Source: Macropodus opercularis (taxonomy: Eukaryota; Chordata; Actinopteri; Anabantiformes; Osphronemidae). Taken from it: DNA of 64,000 nt. Made by a program: the position numbers and the translations under genes. The notes below the pieces were generated by a model, which made no database searches, was not told the origin of the DNA, and saw nothing but the letters and a program-made list of their open reading frames with translations. Every line of letters starts with the position of its first letter. The stretch's first letter is position 1. Below, piece after piece: positions 37,601 through 49,600 of this stretch. The stretch covers positions 134,001-198,000 of the forward strand of contig CM061106.1 in the NCBI GenBank assembly GCA_030770545.1, read 5' to 3'.

Positions 37601-40600
37601 ACAGCAGCGTAAAGACTCAGTGATTCTCTACGTGTTGCTGGGATCAAGCTCCCGTCTGCACATCTGTCACAGCTGGTTTCCTTTCACCAAGCCGGTAATA
37701 CCCACCGGCCCTGCTGAGGACTCGATACACTACAAACGAGGCTCATGTCTGACGGCTGACGCGTTCACTGCACCTGCAAGAGGAGCGAGCGGGTCACAGT
37801 ATGGATCAGGAGGAGGAGGAGGAGGAGGAGGAGGAGGAGGGCGCCACACCCCAGCTCCGTAGCTGACACTACGGAAAATATGATCAGCGTTTATTGGCAG
37901 AGACGCTCCATGACAGTGCAGCTGCACCGCTGAGGAGCGCTGCATTTAGACATGTCATTAGGTCTCCAACTCGCACTTCCATCTCCGGGTAATTGGTGAG
38001 AGCTTTGTTTCCATAGTAACGGGCTCTGATTTGTACAACCGGGTGTTTTTGGCGGCGAGACAGCGGAGATGATGCGGTAATGACGGCCGTGATTACTACT
38101 GAAGCTGGTTGCGTGTGGGACCACATCAGGTGAGTCTCGCTTCCAGACCCAGCACCTTAGAACGGCGGAGGTTAAAGAGCAGAGCACGGGTCGCTGGCCA
38201 AACGCACCTTGATGAACTCATCTATGAAGCACACGTGAGTGACCGGGTCTCTCTTCTTCACGAGGACCTTCTGGAGATGCTGCACCTGCGAACACACAGC
38301 AAAGGCCGCTTAACGCCGCCGCGCCCATCGCTGCGGTTCAACTGCGCGGACGGCGGCAGGTCGAGCGGTACCTGTCTGCACGCGGCGCATATCTGGTCCA
38401 TCAGCTTCTCCAAGTTGGTCCACAGGGCAGCGCGGAACGCCGCCGTGTTCCCCGGCGTTGGCAGCACGGCTCTGCCTGGAGCGCCTGGGAGCAAGTCGCT
38501 GGTTAGCACTCGTTAGTTACCCGCTCACTGGGAAACAATCCCGTCCATCTCCTACTTGGTTCTGGGTTAGGGGTTACGCATCCTGGCTAATCAGTATATT
38601 CCCTTGGCCTCAGCCGAGCTACAACGAGCGAACGGCCATGACTGAATGAGGAGCAGCAGGAGTCAGTATTATTACTGTTGTTTGTCATTTCATTTGCTGG
38701 TGGGGTCATGAATCCATGTGTTCTTTTGTTTTATCTTTACAGTCATTAACTTTACATTCAGAGACCTGATCGAGGCAGGTTCAAACCCCGCGTATCAATT
38801 AGACCAGTGATGTGGCAGCTACATCGGAGCCGTGGACTAACACGTGCCCCTCAGCCGGATTTGGCTATTCTCTGTGGCCATGTTACAATAATCTATTTTG
38901 GATCAATCCAACTTAAGAACTAGGTCAAACAATGAAATTCCATTGTCTTCCATCTCTAATGAGGCCAGTGTGTGTGTGTGTGTGTTTCACCTTTGGGGTT
39001 GGCTGGCTGCGTCAGACCCTTGATGTCCAGAGCACCGGTGATGTTGTCCTGGATGGCGGTGCGATAGCCGCCCACCACGCTGCCGATGGTGTCCGTCAAG
39101 CTCCCCAGGTTGTAGAAGACCTGCAGCGCCGTGCCGACCTGGGTAGGGTTCTGACAGAGACGACAGGTCTGCTGTAGTTTGCACAGTGTTTGTCAGCGAA
39201 TACAAGACAGACGGCAGCAGCTAAAAATACCCTGATTTAATGAGCGTGAGCTGTGAATATGTGGCAGGGCAAAGTCAAGACACGGACAGAGGGTTACTAA
39301 AAGTAAACAAGAACTAAAAGAGCACCACGGGCTACACTTTCAGTATTGATGGACACGTTAACCACGGTGCTACAGATTCTTCTTCTTCTAACAGTGGGTC
39401 GATCACTGTGGGAGTCCGGCTACTCGGGCGTGGACAAGCCCACAGCTACGTCTCGGTCGGACGGACACGGAGCTTCGTACTGCGCGTCGTACGCAGCAGA
39501 TGGGCTGCAGGCTTTCTGTGAAGTGAAACTAGCTCCCACACAGCCAGTGCAGCGAGTCCAACGTCTTACATAACAGTCACAATAAACAGCTCAGCTGTGT
39601 CCGCGTGTTTATACGGTACCTCCGTCCGCACGCACAGCGCTGTGACAAGCGTTAGCTAGGACGCTCTGGAAGTTTCAAAGGTCACCGTGATGGGAGAGCA
39701 CTACTGCTGCTGCTGCTCCGCATCCACTCACACCTGCACAAAGCCCTAGTGATGCCCTATTCGACGGACCTTACTTAACTCAACTAAGCGTCCTGCTCAC
39801 GCCTGCTGACCAAGAGCAGGCCTGACGCTGGGTCTCTGGCGTCCCGGTCCAGTCTAACGAAGCCACCACAGATTCACTGACTGTCCTGTGTCCCCTGCAG
39901 GTACGGATCAACGATGACGCTCATTTTAAGACAAACCACATTAACTTGGGGACGACCAGAACCATTATGTGACCCTTTTCATCCTAAACCTTCTTCTGCT
40001 TCTATTTGCGTCTTCTCTCCGCAGGGGCTTCAGTTGTACTCCCAGAGAGAAAACATGCTCTTTGTGACGGTGGCTCTCTCTCTCTTATACTACTGTCACA
40101 TGTTTGGGGAAACAGAAACATCTTATCTGAAGTGCCCTTGAACAACAGTGGAGCTTCCGCCAAAGGAAAACACTGGATATGGAGTCAATTGGTGGTTTGG
40201 TGGCTAAAGTGAATCCGTGTTGTGACGACTGACACAACGTCAACGGGACGTGTGTTTGCAGATGGTAAGTGTTGATATGTAGACGTAAATGGCCATAACC
40301 CTCAGGCATCAAGGCAGAAGCGCTGCCACTTTCTGGTTACATGTCATCATGGACATTGAACAGACTGTCACACACACACAGGCAGTAACACACTTTCTTT
40401 AATGGGACACCGTCCCCCTGAGAACAAGGCTTTCTGGGGCAGATGAAGGTTAGCAGAGCTCACATGTGCACGTCTCTCACATGCGTTTCACAGCACGTAT
40501 GCATCTACACACCAACACCCTCGCACATGCTACACGCGACTAGGACTTAACCTGAGATGTTCACCCCACTCTGCAAAGAATATCCGTACGTTTAACAAAC

Positions 40601-43600
40601 ACATCACAGCCACAAACGGGTCAACTAAGCCCCTCAGACAGTGGCAGCGCTTTAAAGCCGCTGACCTACTTTGTGGCTTTAAAAAAAGACATGACGCAAC
40701 TGAACATACCAGCAACAGGAGAATCGGGGGTAAAATGACAGGACGGATGCTGAGATTTGCGTGAACAGCGACTTACCGAACGCTACTTAATCTCAAAGCG
40801 AGCAGTTAGGAAGAAGCGCCTTAACTTATCCATCTGGGCCGCTCACGGACCCGATGAACAATCTGGAGCGCATGCAAGTACCAGATCAAAAATATCCAGC
40901 AGAAGGAAAAGCTTAGCAAACGCTTGACCTCACTAACACTGCAAGGAAAACACCAGCAATACGTGTTATTACTTTTAACGCAGACAAGTTGAAAGACTGA
41001 AACCTTGGCGGACGGAATCGAAGCCCAACCAATCAGCTGCGTGCTCCATAAACGAAGCGATATTAGACGTGATCAATATGTGCTCTTTACTTTGCTTTGG
41101 CTAGTGTTGGCATAGTAACATTAGAGATTGTAGCAGCAGCTACCAGAGAACAGGACCGTGCTGGAAGATCAGATCAGATCTGTTACTGATTCATATGATT
41201 AGCTGAAGAAGGACGAAGCTTAGTTTAAAGATCCACATTTGCACATGAACTGGCAGATAATAGTCGTGTTTGTCTTTCCATAAACCCTGACTCTGAGTGA
41301 AAGCAGAATTAAACGAAGGCCAGTCCAGATCCTTCAGACGGGTGAGTTCCTAAACCGTGTGTACCTGGATCTCCATGCCCTGCTCCAGAAGTCTCTTGGC
41401 TTGGTTCTCCACCTCCAGTCTGGCTCTGCTGATGAGGAGCAGGTCGTTCTCGATCACCTCGATGCCGCTTAAGTCCACGCCTTGGGACAGATAGTCTGTG
41501 GCGTGAAACCAAACAAACATGCCCAAATGAATGCAGGCTGAGTTTTCACATTTCAGCCGTGTCGACCGTGAGGAGTGAAAACCAGAGCTGCAGAGGTTGT
41601 GTGTAGCGTGTGGCAAACCTTGATGCCTTAAATGTGTTGTAGTCCACCCTCTCTGTACATTCAGTACAGTCACACCTCGCGTTGGCCCTGTACCGCGACG
41701 CGCTACGAACGCGAACGCCACCGACGCCTCGGTTATTGTTTTATTTCACGTGAACGCCTGCGGAAGGCAGCTGCAAGACGACCACAGGCAATGAAACGGT
41801 GTTCAGGAATGAAAAAAGGTGTGAAAGACAACACACAGCCGCTGTGGCCGTACACAACTGGACAGAATGTGATAAGGCAGGTGATACAATAGCGTGTGTG
41901 TGGATTTAAATGTGACTCACATCCTTTCTTGCGGCTTGTTAAACTCCATCACGATTTAGAAATTCAAAGGCTCACAGTGCGTCTAATTAACGGCCTTCAC
42001 CCAGACATACGTTTGTTCCCAGAAGCCCCTGCATGTCATCGTTTGCCAGTCGGCTCTAATGAAACACATCAGTACAACAGCTACAGGACTAGAGTTACTG
42101 AAAAACACACGACAGGAGCCTCGTGTGTCTTATTTATGGCGTGAGCTCGTCTCAGCAGTGAATGCAGTAGGTGAGCGCTAGTCCAGCCAAAAGCACCATC
42201 AAGCGTGACTTAATGTGTCCACACCATCCAGTCAGCCCGAAACTTCATCAACACGTCTCGTTTGTGATTAAATTAGCATTTCATTTGCATCCTGTGGACA
42301 GAGAAGACGACAGCGGGACTACACAGCTTGGCAGATCTCTCAGCAGCACTTGTTTCAAAGAAGCACATAGCACTTCTGACTGCGTGTTAAACATTTCCAT
42401 TTTGCGTTTCGAGGAGCATTGTTTGTCTCCCCGTCTGCTTTGGAGAAGCCGCCGTGTCCGGGTTGACGTGTCGGATGCGCCCCTGGTGAAGCCAGGTGGA
42501 TTATGAGCACCTGGTGGAAAGCGCCGGGCTCTAGCGTGAGGTTTCTAACGTCTGCTGTGGTATTGAGTGTTTAGTGACAACTGGACCTTCTTGAAGTTCA
42601 GCTGTATAGGAACAACGCGGCCCAGTCTGGCTTTGCGCCACGTCCCTGCCTTGTGGGCGAAATCACACACATCAAACTAAGTGAGCAGTTGGTCAAAAAG
42701 GACGCGTCAGTTGAACAACCACAACACAACCTTTCAAATGTGTAGAAAGCGTTTACCTCCAAATGTGACTTCCTCTGACCTGTTTTTCTGTCTTGCACGA
42801 GGGAATCCATTTTCATTTCCGTCTAGATCGCAGCTCTAATGATTATTTTCCCAAGGATTAGCACCTGTCTACCAGCCATATGTGTTGGAAAATCAGGAAG
42901 GCGACGCAGGGAGGCTTGGAGGTGTGGGAACTGATGGCGTAGCGTTTCAGATGGTGCTATTTGTCTCCTTCCCAGAGAGAGACGGGGAATATCATCAGGC
43001 AGGTGGCGAGGCTGAGGCACACGGGGCTGGGAAATTGGGCAGGAGCCACATTCAATTCAAAAGCAATCCACTGGAAGCCTCAGCCCAAGTACAGGGCCTG
43101 CCAGGGACCACGGCGGAACAGCTGAGCCCCGTTGTTTAGCTATGTGTTTGTGAGACAGGGCACAGAGAGAGGTCGGTCGCCCCTCGCTTGTGTCGTACTG
43201 TGCCTGAAGAGCCGTCTGATACGTGACGCCTGAAGTCACGCAGCAGCCCGGCCGTTGGTTATTCTGTGCCGCTTCCCAGGGGACAGGTTACGTGCTCTGG
43301 CACAGATGTGCCCTGTTTTCTGTGCTTAAAGTCAATTCACTTTTCACATTACGACAATACGAGCCAACCACTCGCGAAAATGAGCTTTACACTGCAATGC
43401 TTGTACGTCTCCACAGCCTCCAATCAGAACAGAACGGGGATGGGGGGCATCCAGAGCATGGAGCGGCTCGGGTCTTTACCTGCGACAGTAAAAATGATGT
43501 TTTCACAGGTCACCCTAACGCCCTTCTCTGCTGCCCATCCTCAGTGAACGCTCACCGCCATTTACTAAGCCCCAAGCCCATCGCTGCTCCACCAGTACAG

Positions 43601-46600
43601 TCACCTGTGCATGTATTTGGTTTCACTGGCGCACACCTCTGCTCCAACGGCACAGCTGGCGAATGAAGAGCAGCCAGACCACGTTCGCTGCGTTTACTCG
43701 AGCAACTGTAGCTGTGAAACTAGCCTTTAATCCGCCCGTTGTCTGCCATCTCCAGCATCTCTGTCCCTAACGACTGGTATCTGGAGAAGAATACGCCTCC
43801 CCCAGCGATGCGCATGGCAGTAACACACCTGGACCGGAAAACATCATCCGCTTACACCCGTGAATAAATAAGCAGAGAGATCAAGAGCCACAAGAAGCAC
43901 TCTATAGGTCGTCGCCTATCGCGGAAGACAACAGACGAGCCCCGATTCGAATTGTGATCCATCAATCTGTGTTTGCTTTGGCCAGCAGTGCTGTTGTTGC
44001 CATGCCAATGCCAAGGAGTCGTAATTAGACCGCTCACTAGCTACCTTGCAGATCTGGATAACGCAGCGACCGCTCCGACGGCAGACAGACTGGGACAATT
44101 AAGCACGTAGCATCCGGCAGGTGCTATGCAAACAAACAGCTGAGGCGTGGCCTGTGAGAAGGGACGCTGCCATTATACAACAGGCGCCGCTTCCTACCTG
44201 GGAACCGGGCAAACAAACTTATGGCTCACAGGAAAGCACAAGAAGCAGGGGATCAAAAGACCGAACGCTCTGCCAGTAAGACACAGACAAGGACAAGGAA
44301 GATATCAGAAACATAAGGACTTGGTAGAAGAGAAGGAGAGCGATAAATCTGCTGTGTGAATCCAATTAGTCAAGTGCAGGGGTGTAAAGCAAAACAAAGA
44401 GAAGACAGTTTCAGAGAGGGGAGAAGGCGGGGGAGGGAGCGACGGATGAGTAGGAAGGGCTACTGGAGGCAGAGACAGAGCGAGGTAGGAAGCAGGACAG
44501 AGACAGAAGCAGAGCGAGGAGAGGAGCACCGCTGTTAGTATCGCTCCCATTCCCTCCAGGAGCCAAGCGCTCGCATTTCCACCCAGGAGGGAATCTGGGC
44601 TGCGAGAGATCATCAAACGATGGACTGCTCAGCCGACTCTCAGCCACCCAGGTTTACCACCTGTGGGCACTAAGCCACGTCTGGGGACCGGGATTACGAA
44701 GCCCCGCAGGGAAGAACGGCGCTCCGACAGATCCGGATCGCCGAGGACCCGTCTTCCCGCAGAGGTAACGTGACACGCAGCACAGTCCTCTACAGCACGG
44801 TGGTCAGGGTGCGCTGACGGCAAGCCGGTGTCAATGAGTGGAGCACGAGAAGCCTTAGCTCTAGGTAAACACGCCGACACGCTGCTTCAGCCACGAGTCA
44901 CGACTTATTTTGAGTGGGCGACAATTAGGAAACAGAGTTGAACTTGTCTGAAGTTGACCACACTGCCTCAAATCGTTCCCGTGCTGTAAAACACCAAGGA
45001 ACAAGTCAATCAGTCTGTGAACGCTCCAACAATTCTGCACCACAGACGTATCGTTCATTGAAACTTTAAGTGTCAAATACCTCAAAAGCTGGTAAAGCAC
45101 AAACAGCCGAGACGCAGAGTGATGGCGATGAGTAACGGTGACGGAGTTTTAATAACTGGCTGAGTAAGTAAACCACTGATCTCAAGTTGGTTCTGTGTTC
45201 TTGTTTCACTGCACTGCTGCATCAAGCAAACGGCGACGGTCAGTCGATGAACGACACTAAACAGGGTGAAGTTATGATGTTTAAAGAACTGGAACATTGG
45301 AGTAATAATACCATATTATTATGGTTACAGTGTTTAACAGCCTTATTACAGGCACATGGATAGAAATGTGTACTGTAAACGGAAATTGTAACTTCTCCTT
45401 TATTTATAAAGCACGACTTCCTTTAGAAGGATTTCACCTCAAGCTACAAATCACACATGTTGTCTCAAAACACCCCGTCAGTCAGGAACTACAGCACCTG
45501 ATCTAACGATAAGCACACACGCACACGGCCAGCGCCAGCCTGTACCGCGACGCCACGCTGGGCGGCTGGTTGTTGTGACAACGCTACGATTTGTCACGCA
45601 GAGTGTGCAGAGATCCCGTTCACAGTGTTCATCACTCATTCGCTCAACACCACACGATAAGAACCATCAAAGAGACAAGGCTAGGCTCCAGAAACGCACC
45701 TACGGACGCAGGCATCCAATTAGCAGACAGCGCGAGCTGTGTGCCAGGGGATGAGGGATGAGCTGAAACAAGGTGGGGGACCTGTGATGCAACAGGGACA
45801 GCAGAGGAAGGGAAGGTTCCATTTCAATGGGCACTGCTTCGTTAAACCTCTGTCATTTACCCTTCTCCTCGGCAGGATCAAAGCCGGAACGCGATAAAGG
45901 ACAAACGCGAAGGATGGGATGACCAGAGCCAGGAGAACAGAACGCAGCGCCACTCTCCGCTTCATCAATTCCTGTATCTTGCAGTCTGTGAAGGATAAAA
46001 CAAGGTGGTGGGTGTGTGAAAACCGAGGGACCAGTCCCTGAACTGCGCTGGAACTCTGCCCTCTGGCTCAGGGATTCAACTGGGTACAGTCAGGAGGAAG
46101 AAACACGCTTCCTCTGTCTTTCGGGAGCTTCCGTCCAGCCAAGTCAACTGTCTGCCTCCATTTCCCCAGCAATTATGAAATCATCCATCGACGCATGAGG
46201 GTTTATGGACCAAATGAGGATGCGCACCCTGGCCACAGAGATAAAGAGATAAGCGTGAAGAATGTACCTAAGCACGGAGAGTAGTGGAGCAAGGAGGGTT
46301 TCTCACTGGATGACACCGGGGACAACAGTCCAAGCACGGCGGACAATGACGGGACAGAGCGCCGCATGAAAGAGAGCATTGATCTCAGCGGGTCACACGC
46401 CGCCGACAATGGGAGGACGCGTGGACGGAGCCAGCGAGCCGCCGCGGTCTGTGCAGTTTGAACATGCCGACTGGACGAATGAACTGAAATCCTCTGAAGT
46501 CAGAACACGCCGGAACGGATCCGAGGCCACGTCTGTTGGTGCTGAGCTCCAGTAGCGAGGTCACGGCGGGGAGGGAGCGGCGGGTTCAAGTCTCCTACGG

Positions 46601-49600
46601 CTCCGGGGCGTCCTAACCCGCACGTTCCCGTACCGCCGCGCTGGGTTTGTTTACGCCTAGCGAGCAGACCAGGCGTCTCCGAGAGACGCAAACGGACTTG
46701 AGACATTAACGGCAGATTCGATTTGACTTGATCTTCTCTAGCTGGTTCATCCTCGCTCCCTCTACGGACAATTAAGCATTTGTCACGTACGGGACCTGCC
46801 GATACAGTAACAACCACCACAGAAGGGAGATCAGAGTAGAATTCCAGTTCACGTACCTACGCTAGGTTTAGTAAATACGGCCGGGTGACCCCTGTCAACG
46901 CCAGCCCTTCACCTCATGTAACCCTAACCGAAGTGAAACCCGACTCTCGCCTGTTTACACCACGCTCTGCACAAAGGCAACAGGCGGTGCCAGCCTCAAC
47001 TCCCTGATCCGGTTACAGTCAAATTCCATCTAATTCATGGTGGAAAAACGCACTTGCCACGATGTCCGGTTCTGTGCGGACCCCAGGCCTCTTCCTCCCG
47101 TTGGGATAATGCGCCCGTCCCCAGCGGCGCCTTCTGCAGCCACGATGAGCAACGTGACGGTGCTCGACGCTGCTGCCCCCTCTGACATGTCTTCCTCTGA
47201 GGCCACCTACCCCATAAGCTTCCAGGTACTCGACACACCGCCGACCAATTCAACACCCTGCCACAGTAAAATACGATTGTTGTCAGTAGTAAACTATGTG
47301 CGACTAACACGATGATGCCGTTTCTCTGCGCTGCTAGGTGTCGCTGACGGCCTTCCTGGTTGTGGAGATAGTTCTGGGCCTGAGCTCCAACCTTACTGTG
47401 CTGGTCCTCTACTGTATGAAGCAGAACCTCATCAGCTCGGTTTCCAACATCATCACAATGAACCTGCACGTGGTGGATGTGCTGGTGAGTTGGGACCCAC
47501 TAACAGGGCTCTGAATTCTCAGCAGAAACCCTCCGTGGCACTGGTGGCGCGTCACCGTGTTAATTACAGAGGCCTCAGCAACCGGTGGTCACAGAAAATA
47601 TGAAAGTGCTTAATTACTGAATCGAGAGGTGGCCGTGTGAGCAGGTCAACGACCACGTGTTGGTGTCTCTCACGTTCATCTGATTCTCGTGTAAGAGCTG
47701 CTTTACCTGGCCCTCATGTAACTTAAAGCGTCTGTGCTTGCAGGTGTGCGTATGCTGCATCCCGCTCACAGCCGTGGTGGTGCTACTTCCTCTGGAGGCA
47801 GAAACAGCCATAATCAGCTGTTTCCACGAGGCCTGCGTCTCGTTTGCAAGCGTAGCTACTGCTGCCAACGTCCTGGCCATCACCGTAGATCGCTACGACA
47901 TTTCAGTGCGGCCAGCGAATCGCGTGCTTACGATGGGCCGAGCCGTGGCTCTGCTGGGGTCCATCTGGGCCTTGTCCTTCTTCAGTTTTCTGGTTCCCTT
48001 CATGGAAGTCGGCTTTTTCGTGGCGTCTGGATCGGACCTTGTGAACCGGACGGCGGTCGCGGCCGCTCGCACGCAGGAGCACTACGCCGAGCTGGGTTTG
48101 TACTATCACCTGCTTGCGCAGATCCCCATTTTCTTTTTCACAGCTGTGGTAATGCTGGTGACTTACTACAAGATCCTGCAGGCGCTCAACATTCGGATCG
48201 GGACGCGCTTTCAGCACAACCTCCCTAAAAAGAAGCAGAAGAGTAAGAACGCCATCTCTCTGAGCACCGCCGCGCACGCAGAATCCACCGACGCGTCCCA
48301 GAGCAGCACGGGCGTCAGGACGGGCGCGGCGGCGCCGCTGGGCATGCGGGCTTCGGTGTCCGTAATCATCGCCCTCAGGAGAGCAGTGAAGCGCCACCGT
48401 GAAAGACGGGAGAGACAAAAGCGAGTCTTCAGGGTGTCTCTTCTCATTATTTCCACATTCCTGCTTTGCTGGAGTCCCATCACGGTGCTCAATACCGTCA
48501 TCCTGAGCACTGGGCCCAGCGATCTGACTGCACGCCTTCGTTTGGGCTTCCTCGTAATGGCCTACGGAACGACCATCTTCCACCCGCTTCTCTACGCCTT
48601 CACTCGGCAGAAGTTTCAAAAGGTGTTGAAGAGCAAGATGAAAAAGAGGGTGGTGTCGGTGGTGGAAGCGGACCCCACGCCTAACAACGTGGTGATCCAC
48701 AACTCGTGGATCGACCCCAGGAGAAACAAGAAGGTCACCTTTGAGGACGCAGAGGCCAGACAAAAATGCCTTTGCTCGCAAGATGCTGAGCAACAGGACT
48801 GAAGCAAATGTGCATATGTAACGTGTAGAGGAACTCTCTGTGTCGGAGGAGTCTTCCTTTACGACAAGCCAATGGCGAGCGTGAAGAGACGGCTGTGTTT
48901 TGAGGAATATAAATTCATTGCTTCGCCTCGACAGTTAGCCAAGGTGAAGTCTTTACAGAGGAGGACAAACCTGTGGGGCAGCTGCGAAACGAATACTAAA
49001 CGCATGAGGTGTTTTAGATCAGGTGAACAGAACCACGGCAGGGTTTCTTTAATATAATCCACGAAAGGGAGACTCACACATAACTAACACTTTATCTAAC
49101 CCGCAGTATCCATGTAAAGTCCCCGATTATACCGATTGTCGCGTCGGCATCCCCCACCCGCCTGCTCGTTAACGGGGACCTCTACGCCAAGGGGGCAGCC
49201 TCTTGTCCCGTCAGTAAAGCTGCCTCTCCTCCAATCAGAAGAAATCATGAAAGGCTATTTGGAACAGTCAGGCCTGCTCATCCACGAACTATGCGTAAAA
49301 CGATGTTTAACATGGGTTCGATTGCGTCAGCATTCTCAAAGAAACCTGCTGTCTGTAAGGCTGAAAAGTACTGTACGTATGCATTAGATACATCCATACT
49401 GCATGAAGAAAAGAAACCTTGTTTGGATGACTACTGGCTTCTTTTCTGCTCTAGTACTTTGTGTGAGCGTGAGGCTTTAGAAGCGAGGCTGCGCCTTTCA
49501 TCCGGCCACTCAGAGAGCGACCGCAGGCAGGCAGCAGCCTTTGTCCCGTCGGTGCACTCCCGTAAAAAGCCGTAACCCAGCTATGCCTTCTACCAGAAAA

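Noticed and set aside
38778..38792. tRNA gene suggested by B-box GGTTCAAACCCCGC
   Set aside because: There is no A box or foldable acceptor stem at the needed distance upstream, so it is a chance match.
47903..48793. 296-codon minus-strand open frame opposite GPR22
   Set aside because: It mirrors the GC-rich third positions of the GPR22 exon and resembles no protein. The plus strand clearly encodes a receptor.
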